From Eutrophocola salsuginis (GTDB lineage Bacteria > Pseudomonadota > Gammaproteobacteria > Pseudomonadales > Pseudohongiellaceae): a DNA stretch of 64,000 nt. The stretch spans positions 1,922,001 to 1,986,000 of the forward strand of contig JAYQTB010000004.1 of NCBI GenBank assembly GCA_038147195.1, read 5' to 3'. The notes under the pieces are model-generated. The model was not told where the DNA came from, did not search any database, and saw nothing but the letters and a program-made list of their open reading frames with translations. Positions within the stretch are counted from its first letter, which is position 1. Every line of letters begins with the position of its first letter. Below, in pieces: positions 17,354 through 25,292 of this stretch. Both the position numbers and the translations under genes were made by a program.

Positions 17354-17391
17354 CCTTTACTTTTGTAAAGGAGCGGCAGACTTTGTCTGCC
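17354..17391 (-). promoter_or_regulatory. Two adjacent hairpins between DUF6152 and FSGTW genes
   Basis: Read on the minus strand: GGCAGAC-AAA-GTCTGCC (17391 to 17375), then CCTTTAC-AAAA-GTAAAGG (17371 to 17354), both perfect 7-bp stems, just before the ribosome-binding region of the 16507-17331 gene. They could stabilise or process the mRNA between the two genes, or attenuate it. There is no U-tract after the first hairpin, so a plain terminator is less likely. Confidence 0.4.
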
Positions 17392-17440
17392 TTGCCGGAT
17401 ATCGGTCCTTAGGACATTCTTTGAGCCTATACGCCTCGTT

Positions 17441-17842
17441 CTAGTTTTGGATTTGTCCCATTTGTCTGAGCTCGCCATCCTCGGCGCGCATCAGCCCGGC
17501 AGAGGCATAATAGTCACGACCATTCTTGGCCAAGCAGCCGCGCACCCACACTTCCTTGCCAATATTACGCTTGAAATAATCGAGCCCGGTACCGGCTCGC
17601 TTCAGAGTGATCAGGGCATAGGTCTGGAATGACCAGTTGTGGACTTCACCGTTTTCATCAAGGACGTCCATGTAGAAAAAAGCGTGTGGATTTTGCCAAT
17701 CGACGTCGGTGAGGATGCCGGTGAAATCACGGCAGTTGTTCTCATCAAATTCGGCGGAAAAAGAATGGTGTGCTGATGAATTAACAGAAAAAGCAGCACA
17801 AATCCCGGTCAAGGCGGCAAGGACTATCCCCCGGTGTTTCAT
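17441..17842 (-). CDS. DUF6152-like secreted protein, copy 4
   Basis: A 133-residue exported protein. ATG at 17842 with AGGGGAG upstream; the signal peptide ends NSSA and leaves HHSFSAEFDENN. Motif WQNPHAFFYMDV follows, then HNWSFQTYALITLKRAG, where W-S/E-F is shared with the other copies. Two cysteines (NNCRDF and RGCLAKNG) may pair. First gene of a three-gene minus-strand unit (this, the FSGTW-type gene, the GyrI-like gene). Confidence 0.8.
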   Translation of the reverse strand: MKHRGIVLAALTGICAAFSVNSSAHHSFSAEFDENNCRDFTGILTDVDWQNPHAFFYMDVLDENGEVHNWSFQTYALITLKRAGTGLDYFKRNIGKEVWVRGCLAKNGRDYYASAGLMRAEDGELRQMGQIQN

Positions 17843-18095
17843 ACAGTACTCCCCTAAGGGCCAACAGGAAGACTGATTTTGCCCCGACAGCTTAAGGGTG
17901 GCAACCACGCGCAAGGGAACGGCGTATTTACTGAGGTGAATGGACTTGATAATAATCAAAAAGGTCATCTTCAGGCATCTAAACTTGCCACGGCCGCCTT
18001 GGGGGACCAGGACTATAACGCCTGAACCAGCTTTTCTGCCTCGTGTTCAATCATGGCTACAATCTGGTACGCTGGACAAAACAAGTGGGGGCGTC

Positions 18096-19703
18096 ATGTC
18101 GAAACTGTCACTAGTCTGCCTACTGGCCTTGGGTATCACACTGCCTGCCGAAGCCCAGGAGCGCCCGAACTTTCTCATTATCGTTACCGACGACATGGGG
18201 TACACCGACCTCGGTGCCTTTGGCGGTGACGACATTCCCACTCCCAACCTGGACGCCCTGGCCTGGAACGGCGTGCGCCTGACCAACTTTCATGCTGCGC
18301 CAAGCTGCGCACCGACCCGCGCAATGCTGATGAGCGGTACGGGCAACCACGAGGCCGGGATGGGTTCGCAATTGTTCAACCAGATGTTTGCCGGCGAATA
18401 CGGCTACGAGCGTTTTCTGCAGAAACGCATCGCCGCCATGCCAGAAGTGCTGCAAGCCGGCGGTTACCACACCATGATGTCCGGCAAGTGGCATATCAGC
18501 GAAGGCGACGAATCCCGTACCAGCCTGCCGCGGGATTTCGGTTTCGAGCGCGACTACACGCTGCTGCGCGGCGCCGACAACCACTACGGCACTATTCCTG
18601 CTGCCACGTACAGCCTGGACGGCGTCGAGCACCGCCTCGAGGATACGGAATATTCCACCATCCGCTACACCAATCACCTAATCGAGTTTCTCAGCGACCA
18701 CGCCGGCAGCGAGCAACCCTTCTTTGCCGTATTCGCACCTACCGCGCCGCACTGGCCGCTGCAGTATCCGCCGGGCTGGGAAGACCGTTTCACCGGCGCC
18801 TTCACTGCCGGCTTCGATATCCTGTGTAACCAGCGCATGGCCGGCGCCCAGCGAGCAAACGTCCTACCCGCCAACGCCAATGTACAATCATGTAACAAGG
18901 AAAGCAGAGCGTGGACGGACATGACCGAGGCTGAGCAACAATACTCATCACGTCTAATGGAAATCTATGCCGCCATGGCGACCCACATGGACGATGAGGT
19001 CGGCCGCATCCTGTCATTTATGGAAGAGGAAGGCATGCTGGACAACACTTGGATTATCTACATGAACGACAACGGCCCGCAGGGTGGACCTGAACTCGCC
19101 TCTCTGGTGGGCAGCCGCAATACCTATCCCTTCAACAACAGTTTTGACAACCTCGGCAAAGCTGACTCCTGGGTGAGCATCGGCCAAGGTTGGGCGGATG
19201 CCACCAATTCCCCCTTCCGTAACTCCAAGGGCACCTCGTTCGAAGGCGGCATGCGCGTGGCGGCCTTTGCCTGGCACCGCAACGCGGTTACACCGGGCAG
19301 TGTCGACCGCCAGTTCCTGACTGTCATGGACATCATGCCGACCGTGCTCGACCTGGCCGGCCTCGCCGCACCCATCGGCACGTTCAATGGTCGCAACATC
19401 CTGTCGTTACGCGGTAAATCCTTCAGCGGCGCTCTTACCGGATCGACGGTCCCCGTCCACGCGGCAACGGATGCGATCGCCCTTGATCATTCGGGCAACC
19501 GCATGATGGTGCAAGGTGACTGGAAGATCGTTCAACAACCCCGCAGCGAATGGCTGTTGTTCAATCTGGCTGACGACCCGTCTGAAAGCTACGACTTAGC
19601 CGATATCTATCCGGAAGTTCTCGATCCGCTGGTGAACCAGTTCAACCGCTTTGCCCATGAACGCAACTACATCGAAGTTAACGCGACTATCAACCAACCC
19701 TGA
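18096..19703 (+). CDS. Secreted type I sulfatase (arylsulfatase family)
   Basis: A 535-residue exported sulfatase. Signal peptide ends AEAQ. The metal site begins at VTDDMGYTDLG (Asp32, Asp33), and the active-site cysteine is C71 in SCAPTRAMLMSG, the C-x-P-x-R signature in which Cys is converted to formylglycine by a modifying enzyme. MSGKWHISEG and PHWPLQYP are further sulfatase landmarks. A 60-residue insert with two cysteines (DILCNQRM, QSCNKES) suggests a disulfide. The modifying enzyme is not in the window. Substrate could be a sulfated polysaccharide or aryl sulfate. ATG at 18096 is chosen because the signal peptide starts there. Confidence 0.9.
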   Translation: MSKLSLVCLLALGITLPAEAQERPNFLIIVTDDMGYTDLGAFGGDDIPTPNLDALAWNGVRLTNFHAAPSCAPTRAMLMSGTGNHEAGMGSQLFNQMFAGEYGYERFLQKRIAAMPEVLQAGGYHTMMSGKWHISEGDESRTSLPRDFGFERDYTLLRGADNHYGTIPAATYSLDGVEHRLEDTEYSTIRYTNHLIEFLSDHAGSEQPFFAVFAPTAPHWPLQYPPGWEDRFTGAFTAGFDILCNQRMAGAQRANVLPANANVQSCNKESRAWTDMTEAEQQYSSRLMEIYAAMATHMDDEVGRILSFMEEEGMLDNTWIIYMNDNGPQGGPELASLVGSRNTYPFNNSFDNLGKADSWVSIGQGWADATNSPFRNSKGTSFEGGMRVAAFAWHRNAVTPGSVDRQFLTVMDIMPTVLDLAGLAAPIGTFNGRNILSLRGKSFSGALTGSTVPVHAATDAIALDHSGNRMMVQGDWKIVQQPRSEWLLFNLADDPSESYDLADIYPEVLDPLVNQFNRFAHERNYIEVNATINQP

Positions 19704-19711
19704 TTGCTAAG

Positions 19712-20602
19712 TTACCGGTAGACCGGATCAGATGACGGCCAGAAACGGGCAGTGTTGATAGGCAGCCCCGTGAAAAAGGCGTTGATGGAATGAATCTGGT
19801 TGCCCCACACCTTAAACGCCTCGTAGGTGACCAGGGAATTACCAACACCGTATGAATCCCCGGTGTGACCAAAGTTCATCCACAGCAGTACGGTGCCGTT
19901 TTCCTCATCAACAGCCGCTACACTGGCAAGGACACCGGGATGCACCATGATGTTCTGCGTGTACAAGGTGTCGCCGGTCGCCATGATCAACCCGTTCTCG
20001 ACACGATAGCATTCGGCAGAGAAAGGCGTGCCCCCATCGGTGAAATTGCCCACGCGCAATCCTTCCGTATAGGTCAGGGCAATGCGAACCATGTTGGCGC
20101 GCGACATTTTTTCCCCGGCGGGTATCGGGTCATTCATGCCACGAATCGGTGCGCCCAGTTCCCTTGGCTGGAAGCGCGAGGTCGGCGTAAGACGCTGGAT
20201 CAAGCTTTCCACGCCACTGATGTGGCTATTGCCGTCCACGTGCAGCAGCACCGACAGCAAGATATGGTTATCCCCTTCATGAAAAACCATGTGCGCGGCG
20301 GCCACTTGCTTATCCAGGTCCAGGTAATCCTGGCGAAAACCCTGGAAGCCAGTGACGGTTTCCCAGATTCCCTCATCTAGATTGCCGGCCTTGCCGTCAA
20401 TGGTGACCTTAACTGAATCAGCCAGGGGCAGGCGCGAAGCATCATGTGCCACCAGGGCATCGATATACTGTGTCAGGAGACCGCCGAGGCAGGCACGGTC
20501 ACACATGGCCGCTTGCACATTGGCAGTAATACCACAGGTAAGCATCATCAACAGGGCGAGAATGGCACCCTTCAGGCTGCTAGCATACTTGTATGGTTTC
20601 AT
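19712..20602 (-). CDS. Secreted hypothetical protein, possibly DUF8021/NTF2-like
   Basis: A 296-residue exported protein. The signal peptide ends VQAA, and the mature part opens CDRACLGGLLTQYIDALVAH with paired cysteines, followed by a beta-rich body (VKVTIDGKAGN, NHILLSVLLHVDGN, NGTVLLWMNFGH). The opening and later layout recall fungal and bacterial DUF8021 proteins, which are NTF2-like folds; this match is weak. Convergent with the sulfatase (9-bp gap) and divergent from the CoA-transferase. No catalytic motif seen. Confidence 0.6.
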   Translation of the reverse strand: MKPYKYASSLKGAILALLMMLTCGITANVQAAMCDRACLGGLLTQYIDALVAHDASRLPLADSVKVTIDGKAGNLDEGIWETVTGFQGFRQDYLDLDKQVAAAHMVFHEGDNHILLSVLLHVDGNSHISGVESLIQRLTPTSRFQPRELGAPIRGMNDPIPAGEKMSRANMVRIALTYTEGLRVGNFTDGGTPFSAECYRVENGLIMATGDTLYTQNIMVHPGVLASVAAVDEENGTVLLWMNFGHTGDSYGVGNSLVTYEAFKVWGNQIHSINAFFTGLPINTARFWPSSDPVYR

Positions 20603-20647
20603 GGTCTATTCCTCCGGCGAGAGATCCTTGTTATCGATACGTTGTCT

Positions 20648-20665
20648 GGATTATCCGGATAGTCC
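20648..20665. promoter_or_regulatory. Near-perfect 18-bp palindrome in a divergent promoter region
   Basis: GGATTATCCGGATAGTCC, two 9-bp arms with a single mismatch. It sits in the 140-bp gap between the hypothetical secreted protein (minus) and the CoA-transferase gene (plus), so it could be an operator for either or both. No regulator gene is adjacent. Confidence 0.35.
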
Positions 20666-20742
20666 CGATCTAAGTCGATAGCCGCTAAGCCACCTGTTTT
20701 GATATAAAAGGCATTTAGAGTCTTCCGTAAGATCGGGTTTTC

Positions 20743-22086
20743 ATGAAACATGTCCAAGTCATATCCGCGGCCGAGGCTGCGGCTAAAGTCGCCACTGGCA
20801 ACATGCTCATCGTCGGCGGCTTCGGCATGACCGGCAATCCAGTGCACCTGCTGCATGCCATCGCCGACACCGGCGTGAAAGACCTCACATACGTCGGCAA
20901 CAATGTCGGCGAACCCGGCCTCGGCGGCGGCAGGTTGCTGCGCAACGGCCAGATCAGTAAGGCCATTGGCTCCTTTTTTACCTCCAACCCTGAAGCGGTG
21001 GCCGCTGCGCAGGAAGGCCGCATGACAGTTGAACTGCTGCCGCAGGGCACATTGGGTGAAGCCATTCGCGCAGGCGGCGCTGGACTTGGCGGCTTCTACA
21101 CGCCAACCTCGGCAGGCACGCCGCTGGCCGAGGGGCGGGAAACAAAAGTCATCGACGGACAGGAAATGGTGTTCATCAAACCCATCCGCGGCGACGTCAG
21201 CTTGATCCGCGCCTATAAGGCCGATACGGCCGGCAACCTGCAGTACCGCATGACGGAAAACAATTTTAACCAGGCCGCCGCCACGGCATCACGCCTGGTC
21301 ATTGCCGAAGTGGAAGAGATCGTGCCGGTGGGCGAGCTTGATCCCAACACCATCCACACTCCCGGCTGCTTCGTGGATTACCTTGTGCAGGCCCACACCA
21401 GTCTGGAAGATCTCGGCTCCTCAGCTTCAGTCGCCACCAGCGCCAAGAAGGTCGATGACGCACGCATGGCTATGGCACAGGCGGTGCTGGATGAACTGAA
21501 TCCCGGTGAAGTGGTGAATCTCGGTATCGGCATTCCCACGCTGGTGGCCGATCTGATCACACCGGAATCCGGCATTATTATGCACACCGAGAATGGCATG
21601 CTGGGCGTGGGCCCGGCCCCGGCATCCGGCGGTGCGCTGGATTACCCGGTGAATGCCGGCAAGATTCCCGTCACCGCCCTGCCCGGCTCCTCCTATTTCG
21701 ACAGCGCTACTTCATTCGGCATGATTCGCGGAGGTCACGTGGACGTGGCCGTGATGGGCGGGCTCGAGGTGGACCAGGACGGCAACCTCGCCAACTGGGC
21801 CGTGCCTGGCAAACCCTTGCTGGGTGTCGGAGGTGCAATGGACCTCGCTACCGGCGCGAAACGACTCATCGTCACCATGACCCACTGCGACCGCGATGGC
21901 AACAGCAAGGTCAGGAAACAATGTACATTGCCCCTGACCGCTAAAGGCGTGGTGGATGTGCTAGTCACCGATCGCGCCGTCTTCCATTACACGGATGGCG
22001 GGATCGTGTTAAAAAAGGTGATGCAGGGATTCACGAAGGACGATATCGCATCCTCGACCGAAGCCAACTATACGGAAGATTGCTGA
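20743..22086 (+). CDS. Fused 3-oxoacid CoA-transferase (SCOT/PcaIJ-like)
   Basis: Class I CoA-transferase moving CoA from succinyl-CoA to a 3-oxoacid such as 3-oxoadipate or acetoacetate. Both subunits are joined in 447 residues: the A half starts with LIVGGFGMTGNPVHL and has GGFYTPTSAGTPLAEG; the B half has NLGIGIPTLVAD and the catalytic glutamate in HTENGMLGVGPAP. The thiolase begins 2 bp after its stop, forming a clear two-gene operon. Together they would perform the last two steps of the beta-ketoadipate pathway, or ketone-body use. Confidence 0.88.
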   Translation: MKHVQVISAAEAAAKVATGNMLIVGGFGMTGNPVHLLHAIADTGVKDLTYVGNNVGEPGLGGGRLLRNGQISKAIGSFFTSNPEAVAAAQEGRMTVELLPQGTLGEAIRAGGAGLGGFYTPTSAGTPLAEGRETKVIDGQEMVFIKPIRGDVSLIRAYKADTAGNLQYRMTENNFNQAAATASRLVIAEVEEIVPVGELDPNTIHTPGCFVDYLVQAHTSLEDLGSSASVATSAKKVDDARMAMAQAVLDELNPGEVVNLGIGIPTLVADLITPESGIIMHTENGMLGVGPAPASGGALDYPVNAGKIPVTALPGSSYFDSATSFGMIRGGHVDVAVMGGLEVDQDGNLANWAVPGKPLLGVGGAMDLATGAKRLIVTMTHCDRDGNSKVRKQCTLPLTAKGVVDVLVTDRAVFHYTDGGIVLKKVMQGFTKDDIASSTEANYTEDC

Positions 22087-22088
22087 CT

Positions 22089-23294
22089 ATGCCAGATGCC
22101 TACATCTGTGATTATATCCGCACGCCCTTCGGCCGTTATGGCGGCGCGCTGTCCACAGTACGTACCGATAACCTGGCTGCAGAACCCATCAAGGCGCTGA
22201 TGAAGCGCCACAAGAAGCTGGACTGGTCCGCCCTCGACGACGTCGTGCTCGGCTGCACCAACCAGGCCGGTGAAGATAACCGCAACGTCGCGCGCATGGC
22301 CCTGCTACTGGCAGGCCTGCCCGATAAAGCGCCAGGTATCACGCTAAACCGTCTGTGCGCATCCGGTATGGACGCCGTTCTCATGGCTGCACGGCAGATC
22401 AAGGCCGGTGAAGGCGACCTGTTCATCGCAGGCGGCGTGGAAAGCATGTCGCGGGCACCCTTCGTCATGGCCAAAGCTGATAGCGCCTTCAGCCGCAAGG
22501 TGGAAATCCACGAAACCTCCCTGGGCTGGCGCTTCGTCAACCCGTTGATGGAGGAGATGTACGGTATTGATTCCATGGGTGAGACTGCCGAGAACGTCGC
22601 CGAGGAATTCGCCATCAATCGCGCAGACCAGGATGCCTTCGCACTGCGCTCGCAACAGCGCGCGGCGGCAGCACAGAACAGCGGCAGGCTTGCGCAGGAG
22701 ATATGTCTGGTTAGTATTCCTCAGCGCAAAGGCGATCCTGTCGTAGTCGATACCGACGAGCACCCGCGCCCCGACACCACAGTAGAAGCGCTGGCGAAAC
22801 TAGCCACGCCGTTTCGTGCCAGCGGCACCGTCACCGCAGGCAACGCCTCGGGCATTAATGATGGCGCCGCGGCATTGCTGGTTGCCTCAGATGCAGCGGT
22901 CAAGCAGCACGGCCTGACACCGCTGGTGAAAATCACTGGCGGCGCCAGCGCGGGCCTCGCCCCGCGCATAATGGGCTACGGCCCCGCCCCTGCCACGAAA
23001 AAACTGTGCGACCGCCTCAAACTCGACATACGCGAGGTTGACCTGTTTGAATTCAACGAGGCCTTCGCCTGCCAGGTGCTCGCCTCCGCACGCGCACTCG
23101 GCCTGCCGGATGATGCCGACTTCATCAACCCGAACGGCGGCGCCATAGCCCTCGGTCACCCGCTCGGCGCCTCAGGTGCCCGCATCACGGGAACACTCGC
23201 CCTGCAGTTACATCTAACCGGCGCGAAACGCGGCATAGCCGCCATGTGCGTGGGTGTCGGACAGGGCGTGGCCATCGCACTGGAATCTATTTAA
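22089..23294 (+). CDS. Thiolase, probably 3-oxoadipyl-CoA/acetyl-CoA acyltransferase
   Basis: Cytoplasmic thiolase that cleaves a 3-oxoacyl-CoA with CoA. The nucleophilic Cys lies in TLNRLCASGMDAVL, the His in GGAIALGHPLGASGA and the second Cys in AAMCVGVGQG. The stretch GCTNQAGEDNRNVARMALLL and the C-terminal GVGQG are typical of the PcaF/PaaJ group. An in-frame TTG at 22080 overlaps the upstream stop, but the ATG at 22089 gives the usual N-terminus. Its partner is the CoA-transferase just upstream. No ring-cleavage genes are in the window. Confidence 0.9.
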   Translation: MPDAYICDYIRTPFGRYGGALSTVRTDNLAAEPIKALMKRHKKLDWSALDDVVLGCTNQAGEDNRNVARMALLLAGLPDKAPGITLNRLCASGMDAVLMAARQIKAGEGDLFIAGGVESMSRAPFVMAKADSAFSRKVEIHETSLGWRFVNPLMEEMYGIDSMGETAENVAEEFAINRADQDAFALRSQQRAAAAQNSGRLAQEICLVSIPQRKGDPVVVDTDEHPRPDTTVEALAKLATPFRASGTVTAGNASGINDGAAALLVASDAAVKQHGLTPLVKITGGASAGLAPRIMGYGPAPATKKLCDRLKLDIREVDLFEFNEAFACQVLASARALGLPDDADFINPNGGAIALGHPLGASGARITGTLALQLHLTGAKRGIAAMCVGVGQGVAIALESI

Positions 23295-23327
23295 CGGGGA
23301 GCGTCCCCATAATCTCGGAGGTGTTAC

Positions 23328-23705
23328 TTGATAATCCGACTGACCCTGTTGTTCCTATTTATAACCCTGTTCGGCAACCCGATTGCCATGGCCCATCACC
23401 GCTGGCCGGTGAACATGAATGTCCCCGTCACCGTGCAAGGCACCGTCAAGGATTTCGACTGGAGCAACCCGCACCCGATGATGACCATCGACGTCACGCT
23501 CGACGATGGCACCATTGAGGAGTGGTTCATCGGCGGGCCGGCTATCAACCGCATGGAGGCCAGGGGCTGGAATAGCGAAACCGTGAAACCCGGCGACGTG
23601 GTCACCGGCACCGGCTTCCAGTTCCTCGACGGTTCGAAGATCATACGCCTCGAGCGGGTGACACTGCAGGACGGTCGTGAACTCCTGGTGTACGCGCGGG
23701 AATAA
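23328..23705 (+). CDS. DUF6152-like secreted protein, copy 5
   Basis: A 125-residue exported protein starting at TTG with CGGAGG seven bases upstream. Signal peptide ends AMA and leaves HHRWPVNMN; this is the only copy in which the third residue is Arg rather than Ser. The motif is DWSNPHPMMTIDV, then EEWFIGGPAINRMEARGW. It lies 33 bp after the thiolase and probably shares its transcript, which ties the family to the CoA pathway genes. It ends exactly where the convergent fusion gene ends (23705/23706). Confidence 0.78.
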   Translation: MIIRLTLLFLFITLFGNPIAMAHHRWPVNMNVPVTVQGTVKDFDWSNPHPMMTIDVTLDDGTIEEWFIGGPAINRMEARGWNSETVKPGDVVTGTGFQFLDGSKIIRLERVTLQDGRELLVYARE

Positions 23706-24698
23706 CTAGAAACCGCCCTCGATCCAGAGCTGGGCAGATTCTTCGGTACAGGGCGTCTGAACCAGGGCGCGATCGCCCACCTTGACCCAGCGGTGGGAAA
23801 ACGTGACCGGCTCACGCAGGTAAACAGGGTCGGTCAGGGTAATGGTTAGCAGGATTCCTAATCCGTCATCAGTTAGTGTAAAACGTTCCAGCAGGTGTTT
23901 CTGGTCGCTGGAATCGATTCCCGTGTGACTGCCCCAGGCATCAGCAATGAAATTGGTAGTCTCCACCACCAGGTCACCGTCTTCGAACCAGCCGACGGAA
24001 TGACCGAGCTTTGACCGCGGACCGGCCGCCGCAATGCGATCGAGATGTACAATTCTTTCGCCTTCCATCAGGTCGCGGCCTATGACCAGGGTGTTGCCAT
24101 TCTCACGCCTGATCTGGTGTGAATAGGGCAGCGTCATGGATTTGGGCGGCCCCGGGTCGCTACAGGTCAGCACCGGATTCTGGTCTTCACTGAAATTGGC
24201 GACCTGCTCAAGACCCAACGGACTTAATGGCCAACCTTGCGGGGGCGCATAGGTGGGCTGGTTCGGAGCGCGGTCCCACAGCCCGGTAAAATCCATCGAC
24301 GGAACAACCTGATTTTCTTCTGCCTGCATCCCAACCCTGACCCCATCCTTCTCGATCCAGTTCATGCTGCTGTAGGCCCGCGCCTTGTTGCGGTGATGGG
24401 CGCCTTCCCAGGTGATCACGTCCCCCGGCTTGAAGCTGTCACGGGTCCAGCCGATCTCGGTCATCGCCGCCGGATGATTCATTTCGATGCTGTATTCGAC
24501 CATCTCCCCCGCCAGATTGGGCGCCTCTACCTTGAGGAATACGTGGGGCATGCTCCAGCTGTACTGGATCACGGTGCCACGCAGGATGCGGACATCGTTC
24601 CTGTCGATGAACGTATGGGAGTGATGGGCAAATACATGAGGAGTGCAGGTTATGGCCAGCAGCACAAGGGTTTTTTTAAAAGAAGAGTCAGCCATCAT
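23706..24698 (-). CDS. Fusion of DUF6152-like and FSGTW-type modules, copy 6
   Basis: A 330-residue exported protein. Three ATGs lie close together (24704, 24698, 24695); 24698 has GGGAGG at ideal spacing. Signal peptide ends HVFA, leaving HHSHTFIDRND. The first module has SWSMPHVFLKV in place of WxNPH and an EYSIEMNHPAAM segment. The second opens with MDFTGLWDRAPNQP and contains WFEDGDLVVETTNF, HLLERFTLT and REPVTFSHRW. Single Cys residues in VLTCSDPGPPKSM and TPCTEES match other FSGTW-type members. Second gene of an operon with copy 7, 2 bp apart. Confidence 0.78.
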   Translation of the reverse strand: MMADSSFKKTLVLLAITCTPHVFAHHSHTFIDRNDVRILRGTVIQYSWSMPHVFLKVEAPNLAGEMVEYSIEMNHPAAMTEIGWTRDSFKPGDVITWEGAHHRNKARAYSSMNWIEKDGVRVGMQAEENQVVPSMDFTGLWDRAPNQPTYAPPQGWPLSPLGLEQVANFSEDQNPVLTCSDPGPPKSMTLPYSHQIRRENGNTLVIGRDLMEGERIVHLDRIAAAGPRSKLGHSVGWFEDGDLVVETTNFIADAWGSHTGIDSSDQKHLLERFTLTDDGLGILLTITLTDPVYLREPVTFSHRWVKVGDRALVQTPCTEESAQLWIEGGF

Positions 24699-24700
24699 TT

Positions 24701-25195
24701 TCATCCTCCCGGCGGCAATCCTAGCAGATCGAGGCACACATCCAGAGGCCCGTAATGGGACCAGTGTTCGCCCAAGCCCCATTTGCCGATCACTAGGCGG
24801 CCGGTGATGGCTTGGCCCGCATCCTGCCAGTATGGCGGCCTCGGTCTGTCCGGTTTTGGTTCAGCATCAGTCGCCGCTTTTGTGAATGCTGACTTTGGGG
24901 CATAACCACATGCCTCGATGGCATCGCCAACGACAACGTTCGACGGATTAAATCCGCGATCGTAGGTCATGTTCAGCGTGCCGGAGTTTTCCACCGCCCA
25001 GCGCTCAGGCTTGCCTCTATCGTTGATCACTTCGACTATCATGGCGGAGTGGGGATTGGCGAAGTAGACGTCAACAATGGTGCCTTTCAAAACGATGGGG
25101 ACGGAGGTTTCAAAAACGGCGGAGGAATGATGGGCAAGGGCATGTTGCCAGAACAACAGTGAGAACATAAATACTACGAGTTTGGAAAAACCCAT
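24701..25195 (-). CDS. DUF6152-like secreted protein, copy 7
   Basis: A 164-residue exported protein; signal peptide ends HALA, leaving HHSSAVFETS. Motif VYFANPHSAMIVEV, then ERWAVENSGTLNMTYDRGF, a clear parallel to the W-E-S-E-T segment of copy 1. A longer C-terminal tail has proline- and lysine-rich linker sequence (EPKPDRPRPPYWQDAG) and ends LDVCLDLLGLPPGG. It is the first gene of the operon with the fusion protein, starting about 100 bp from the end of the sigma54 regulator gene on the same strand. Confidence 0.8.
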   Translation of the reverse strand: MGFSKLVVFMFSLLFWQHALAHHSSAVFETSVPIVLKGTIVDVYFANPHSAMIVEVINDRGKPERWAVENSGTLNMTYDRGFNPSNVVVGDAIEACGYAPKSAFTKAATDAEPKPDRPRPPYWQDAGQAITGRLVIGKWGLGEHWSHYGPLDVCLDLLGLPPGG

Positions 25196-25292
25196 GGGCA
25201 GTTCCCCATTGCTTTTTTTATTTGGAAAAACCGTTATGACTGCAAGCAGTTAAAATCGGTACCAATATACCAGAGCCGGCCTGGTGGACTCA

